Position numbers and translations under genes: made by a program. This document shows positions 60,712 through 64,000 of a DNA stretch of 64,000 bases, piece after piece (the stretch's first letter is position 1; each line of letters starts with the position of its first letter). The notes beneath the pieces are model-generated. The model was not told the origin of the DNA, made no database searches, and saw only the letters and a list, made by a program, of their open reading frames with translations. Location: NCBI RefSeq assembly GCF_003626635.1, contig NZ_RAZT01000001.1, positions 496,001-560,000 of the forward strand, in the 5' to 3' direction. This stretch comes from Micromonospora musae (GTDB taxonomy: Bacteria; Actinomycetota; Actinomycetes; Mycobacteriales; Micromonosporaceae).

Positions 60712-61625
60712 GCGGGCCGGCCATCGACACCGACCTGGCGGTGAGCCGGGCCGCGGCGGCGGCCCGCCGTGGCGAACTGGACGCCGCCGCCGAGGTGCTC
60801 GCCGGGTTGGAGACCGAGGACGTGGCGGTCTTCGACCTGCTCGCCCGGATCCGCGCGCAGCAGGGCCGCTGGCGCGACGCCGACGAGTACTGGGCGCGGG
60901 TGCAGGCCGGCGACCCGGAGCATGCCGGCGCCGCCGAGGGGCGGCGGGTCCTCGCCGGGATCACGGCCGGGCAGCTCCGGCCCCGGCCGGTCGCCCAACC
61001 CACGCGGGTGGCGGTGGCGGGCGGGGTGCTGGCCGTGGCCGCCGTGGCCGGCGCGGCCGTCGCCGTGGCCGGCGACGACCCGCCCCGGCCGGTGGCGACC
61101 GCACCCGCTGCCGCCACTGCGTCGCCGTCCGACGCGGCCGACGAGGAGCGGCGACGCGCGGAGGAGCTGGCCCGCCGGTTGGCGCAGGTGGAGGCCGAGC
61201 GCTCCACCGCCGCCGAGCGGCTGACCGCTCGGCTCGACGTGATCAGCCGGCGGCTCACCGTGCCCGGGGTCATCGTGAAGCGCGGGCCGGGCGCCGTCGA
61301 GGTCTACTTCCGGGAGGGCCTGTTCATCGAGGACACTCGGCTGACCGCCGACGGGGCCGCGCTGCTCGAGAGGGTCGGCCGTCGGCTGGACGGGCTCGAC
61401 GCGTCGATCACCGTCGTCGGACACAGCGTGCCGGTTCCGGGTGGGCGGACGAGCGGCGGTTCCGGAACGGCGTTGAGCCGGGCCGAGGACGCCGCACGGG
61501 AACTCGCCGCGGCGAGCGGGCTGCCGTTGACGGCGTTCGCGATGAGGTCCGCGGAGCAGTCGGAGCGGCCCTTCGAGCGGGAGGCCCGCAACCGGACGGT
61601 CAGCCTGGTCCTGACTCCCCGCTGA
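60708..61625 (+). CDS. Membrane protein with TPR-like N-terminus and OmpA-like C-terminus (cassette gene 6)
   Basis: The 305-residue protein begins with a tetratricopeptide-like helical region (RAAAAARRGELDAAAEVL, RIRAQQGRWRDADEYW). One membrane segment lies at about 101-124 (VAVAGGVLAVAAVAGAAVAV), then a short coiled coil (EERRRAEELARRLAQVEAER). An OmpA/MotB-like domain closes the protein (LTADGAALLERVGRRLDG, ITVVGHSV, RNRTVSLVL). OmpA-like domains bind peptidoglycan, so the protein may anchor the complex to the cell wall. Its ATG overlaps the Hsp70 stop. Confidence 0.72.
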   Translation: MSGPAIDTDLAVSRAAAAARRGELDAAAEVLAGLETEDVAVFDLLARIRAQQGRWRDADEYWARVQAGDPEHAGAAEGRRVLAGITAGQLRPRPVAQPTRVAVAGGVLAVAAVAGAAVAVAGDDPPRPVATAPAAATASPSDAADEERRRAEELARRLAQVEAERSTAAERLTARLDVISRRLTVPGVIVKRGPGAVEVYFREGLFIEDTRLTADGAALLERVGRRLDGLDASITVVGHSVPVPGGRTSGGSGTALSRAEDAARELAAASGLPLTAFAMRSAEQSERPFEREARNRTVSLVLTPR

Positions 61626-61678
61626 GACGGACCGCGGCACCGGCCGGTCCGGGCCGTGGCGTTCGGGTGGGCGGCGGT

Positions 61679-62110
61679 TCAGGAGGCGAACACCTGGGAG
61701 TCGTCGGCGAACGCCTTGAACTCCAGGGCGTTGCCGGCGGGGTCGTGGAGGAACATCGTCCACTGCTCGCCGGGGCGTCCGGCGAAGCGCAGGTAGGGCT
61801 CGATGACGAAGGTCGTGCCGGCGGCGCGCAGCCGCTCGGCGAGGTCGTGGAATTCGGGGATGCTCAGCAGCAGGCCGAAGTGCGGGATGGGCACGTCGTG
61901 GCCGTCGACCTCGTTGTGCGCCGCCGTCGTGCGCCGGGGGGCGAGGTGGGTGACGAACTGGTGGCCGCGCAGGTTCCAGTCGATCCAGCTTTCGGAGCTG
62001 CGCCCCTGCTCACATCCGATGATCTTTCCGTAGAAGTGACGGGCGGCGTCGAGGTCGTCGACGGGCATGGCCAGGTGGAAGCGCGGGATGGGCGGGTTGA
62101 GGCTGGTCAC
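61679..62110 (-). CDS. VOC-family protein (glyoxalase/extradiol-dioxygenase-like)
   Basis: The 143-residue protein has the paired beta-alpha-beta-beta-beta units: [20 protein letters not shown] with the first His ligand, then [27 protein letters not shown] with the final Glu. Ligand positions agree with metal-dependent VOC enzymes. GTG 62110 is preceded by GGAGAGGA. Function unknown; members include dioxygenases, glyoxalases and resistance proteins. Confidence 0.85.
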   Translation of the reverse strand: MTSLNPPIPRFHLAMPVDDLDAARHFYGKIIGCEQGRSSESWIDWNLRGHQFVTHLAPRRTTAAHNEVDGHDVPIPHFGLLLSIPEFHDLAERLRAAGTTFVIEPYLRFAGRPGEQWTMFLHDPAGNALEFKAFADDSQVFAS

Positions 62111-62260
62111 GTGCGCTGGTCCTCTCCGGAGGGATCGCGGCCGGCTGCCGTCACGGGTCGGGACGGCGTCGCGGCCTCGCCTGCTCCGTCATCCTCCGCC
62201 ATCGGCCGCGCCCGACGAAAGGGTTGGCGGGTCCGCCGCCGTCTGGCACGATACTTGCGC

Positions 62261-62271
62261 TTGCAGTGCAA
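62261..62271. promoter_or_regulatory. Small palindrome upstream of the lipase-like gene
   Basis: TTGCA and TGCAA flank a single G, next to a TACTTG (-10-like) sequence, about 27 bases before the start at 62298. Confidence 0.3.
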
Positions 62272-62297
62272 AAACCTCGTCCCTCGATGGAGGATCG

Positions 62298-63626
62298 ATG
62301 CACACTCTCCGCCGACGGATGCTCGCCCTGCTCACCGGGATCGCGGTCGCGGCCGGGCTCACCGTCACCACCAGCCCACCCGCCGCCGGGGCAGCCGCCG
62401 GGGCTTCGTACCGTCCCGTGGTCTTCGTGCACGGCAGCGCCGGATCGGCGTCGCAGTTCCAGACCCAGGCCAAGCGGCTGGCCAGCAACGGCTACCCGAT
62501 CGACCTGATCGAGGCGCAGGAGTACGACTCACCGAACGTCGCCGCGATCCTGCCGCAGATCTACGCGGAGCTGGACGCGCGGATCAGCCGCCTGCTCGCC
62601 GCCAGCGGCGCGGACAAGGTGGACCTGCTCGCGCACTCCCTCGGCACCTTCGTTCTGCAGGGGTACCTCAGCAGCTCGCCGGCGCGCGCCGACCGGGTCG
62701 CGCACTACGTCAACCTGGACGGGCGCACCGCGACGTCTCCGCCGGGCGGAGTGCCCACCCTCGCGATCTGGGGTGAGGGCGACCCGGCCAGAACGATCGC
62801 CGGTGCGACCAACGTGTACCTCCCGGACCAGTCCCACACCCAGACGGTCTCCTCGGCGGAGTCGTTCCGCGAGATCTTCCGGTTCTTCCGAGGTCGGGAG
62901 CCGCGTACCACCCGGATCGTTCCGCAGCTGCTCGGCACCGCTCGGGTCTCCGGCCGCGCCGTGCTCTTTCCGAGCAACGTCGGCGTCACCGGCGCGACCC
63001 TGGAGATCTACCCGGTCAGCGCCCTGACCGGTCGTCGGCTCACCAACCGCCCCGCACACCGGCTGCCGCTGACCGGCGACGGCTCGTTCGGTCCGATCCC
63101 GGTGCTCGCCACCGCGCGGTACGAGTTCGCGATCGTGCGTACGGGCGCGGCGACGCACCACTTCTACTTCCAGCCGTTCCTGCGCTCCGACGCGTTCGTG
63201 CGGCTGCTCACCAGCCGGCCCGGCGAGGGGCTCAGCGCGCTGATCGACACCAGCGACCGGCACACGGCGCTGACCATCCAGCGGCAGAAGGAGTGGTGGG
63301 GCGACCAGGGCGACGCCGGCGACAAGCTGTGGATCAACGGCCGTGAGGTGCTGAACGCCGCGAACTCGCCGCGCGCCAAGCGGACGATCGGCATCTTCGC
63401 CTTCGACGACGGCAGTGACCGGGTCACCGACCTGACCGCTCCCCTGCCGGAGTTCTTCAGCCAGACCTTCATGACCGGCATGGACGTCTTCATCCCGGCC
63501 GCGCCGGCGCACCTCGGCCTCGTCTCGATCGCCGTCGACCCGCGCGGCGGCGGGCTCGACCTGATCACCGTGCCGAACTGGAGGTCGAGCGAGCACCGCG
63601 TGACGGTGAACGTCGACGACTTCTGA
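62298..63626 (+). CDS. Secreted alpha/beta hydrolase, lipase-like
   Basis: The 442-residue exported protein starts at ATG 62298 after GGAGGA. Residues 1-35 form a signal peptide (LRRRMLALLTGIAVAAGL, AGAAAG). The hydrolase core has VVFVHGSAGSASQFQ as oxyanion loop, the nucleophile Ser in LLAHSLGTFVL, the acid Asp probably in IWGEGDPAR, and His in LPDQSHTQT. After about residue 205 a beta-rich C-terminal region (GATLEIYPVSALTGRRLT, FYFQPFLRSDAFVRLL) follows, as in actinomycete extracellular triacylglycerol/PHB-type lipases. Substrate inferred as ester lipid. Confidence 0.85.
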   Translation: MHTLRRRMLALLTGIAVAAGLTVTTSPPAAGAAAGASYRPVVFVHGSAGSASQFQTQAKRLASNGYPIDLIEAQEYDSPNVAAILPQIYAELDARISRLLAASGADKVDLLAHSLGTFVLQGYLSSSPARADRVAHYVNLDGRTATSPPGGVPTLAIWGEGDPARTIAGATNVYLPDQSHTQTVSSAESFREIFRFFRGREPRTTRIVPQLLGTARVSGRAVLFPSNVGVTGATLEIYPVSALTGRRLTNRPAHRLPLTGDGSFGPIPVLATARYEFAIVRTGAATHHFYFQPFLRSDAFVRLLTSRPGEGLSALIDTSDRHTALTIQRQKEWWGDQGDAGDKLWINGREVLNAANSPRAKRTIGIFAFDDGSDRVTDLTAPLPEFFSQTFMTGMDVFIPAAPAHLGLVSIAVDPRGGGLDLITVPNWRSSEHRVTVNVDDF

Positions 63627-63643
63627 CCACGAGTCAGGGCGGG

Positions 63644-63680
63644 TGTCGACGTCGGCGAGTGGCCGTGGCCGACGTCGACA
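63644..63680. terminator. Bidirectional terminator between lipase-like and RibD-C-like genes
   Basis: TGTCGACGTCGGC and GCCGACGTCGACA pair perfectly over 13 bp with an 11-nt loop between converging genes. Confidence 0.8.
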
Positions 63681-63727
63681 CAGGCCCGGGCCGGAGTTCA
63701 GGTCTCGAAACCGGGCGGAGGCCGACG

Positions 63728-64000
63728 TCAGTCGAGGACCGTCGTCGAGCGCCCCTCGTCCACCGTGTACGCGCCCGCGGAGATCGCGCCGAAGCTCCTG
63801 GGGTCGAGGGTCAGCGAGACGACGCCGCCGGGCAGTACCCGTGTGCTCTCCTCGACGGTCGCGAACGTCGTGGGCGTCGATCCGTCCGGGAAGAGGCGCT
63901 TGCCCGTGCCGACGACGACCGGGTACTGGAGCAGCCGGTAGACGTCGACGAGCCCCGCCTGATGCAGCGTCTGCACGAGCTTCCAGCTCCCGTGCACCTG
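63728..64000 (-). CDS. Dihydrofolate-reductase-like/RibD C-terminal domain protein (C-terminal part; window edge)
   Basis: The frame is open to the window edge, so the N-terminus lies beyond base 64000. The visible 90 residues (GSWKLVQTLHQAGLVDVYRL, YPVVVGTGKRLFPDG) are the C-terminal half of the RibD-C/DHFR-like fold common in actinomycete stand-alone proteins of about 190 residues, often called dihydrofolate reductase family. The role is unknown; NADPH binding is likely. Confidence 0.85.
   Translation of the reverse strand, partial: QVHGSWKLVQTLHQAGLVDVYRLLQYPVVVGTGKRLFPDGSTPTTFATVEESTRVLPGGVVSLTLDPRSFGAISAGAYTVDEGRSTTVLD

Noticed and set aside
53748..61625. Type VI or type VII secretion locus because of kinase, FHA and OmpA-like genes
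   Set aside because: No VipA/VipB, Hcp, VgrG, EccC, EsxA-like or mycosin genes are present, and Hsp70/GrpE genes are not part of these systems.
1..64000. tRNA, rRNA, insertion sequence or prophage
   Set aside because: No cloverleaf-type sequence, transposase, integrase or phage structural gene was recognised on either strand.

Overview
The window is chromosomal DNA of very high G+C content. Genes are densely packed, many start with GTG, many start and stop codons overlap as ATGA or GTGA, and several genes appear to be leaderless (a TANNNT box 6-7 nt before the start codon). This suggests a Gram-positive actinomycete. The gene families (L-arabinose operon with LacI regulators, GH127 with an inserted LamG domain, NRPS-independent siderophore genes, many P450s) suggest a Micromonospora-like or Streptomyces-like organism; the genus is an inference. 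No rRNA, tRNA, transposase, integrase or CRISPR array was seen.

Layout. 1-3.5 kb: end of an aromatic-acid catabolism operon (aldehyde dehydrogenase, MFS transporter, 4-hydroxybenzoate 3-monooxygenase). 3.6-8.2 kb: small secreted protein, NAD-dependent epimerase, an SsuA/SsuC-type ABC transporter without an ATPase gene, a gene remnant that joins two unrelated families, and a hemerythrin-like protein. 8.4-11 kb: two LacI-family regulators separated by a 56-bp tandem repeat. 11-26.4 kb: P450, a large Tat-exported GH127 beta-L-arabinofuranosidase, and a full L-arabinose operon (araB, araD, YtfQ/R/T-YjfF-type ABC importer, araA), then a third LacI regulator. Palindromic LacI-type operators mark the promoters, so extracellular release, uptake and catabolism of arabinose are joined here.

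26.5-36.1 kb: VOC protein, then an NRPS-independent siderophore locus controlled by a near-consensus DtxR/IdeR iron box. It holds a GNAT acyltransferase in one direction and a siderophore-interacting reductase, DHA2 exporter, ATP-grasp enzyme, two IucA/IucC synthetases and a PLP-dependent decarboxylase in the other. 36.2-43.2 kb: redox enzymes (old yellow enzyme, thioredoxin-reductase-like, SDR, DJ-1 family, FAD monooxygenase) and a LysR regulator. 43.2-48.2 kb: NarL-type two-component pair, two bacterial-PH membrane proteins and a DUF998 protein. 48.6-53.4 kb: aldo/keto reductase, a coupled alpha/beta hydrolase-P450 pair and a secreted GH18 chitinase.

53.7-61.6 kb holds the most unusual unit: six genes, every junction overlapping by 4-8 nt. 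They encode a degenerate J-domain-like membrane protein with a cysteine-bearing extracytoplasmic part, an FHA plus winged-helix protein, a Ser/Thr kinase, a GrpE-like protein, a divergent 828-residue Hsp70, and a membrane protein with an OmpA-like C-terminus. It looks like a dedicated chaperone machine controlled by phosphorylation; its job is unknown. The window ends with a VOC protein, a secreted lipase-like alpha/beta hydrolase and a partial RibD-C/DHFR-like gene.
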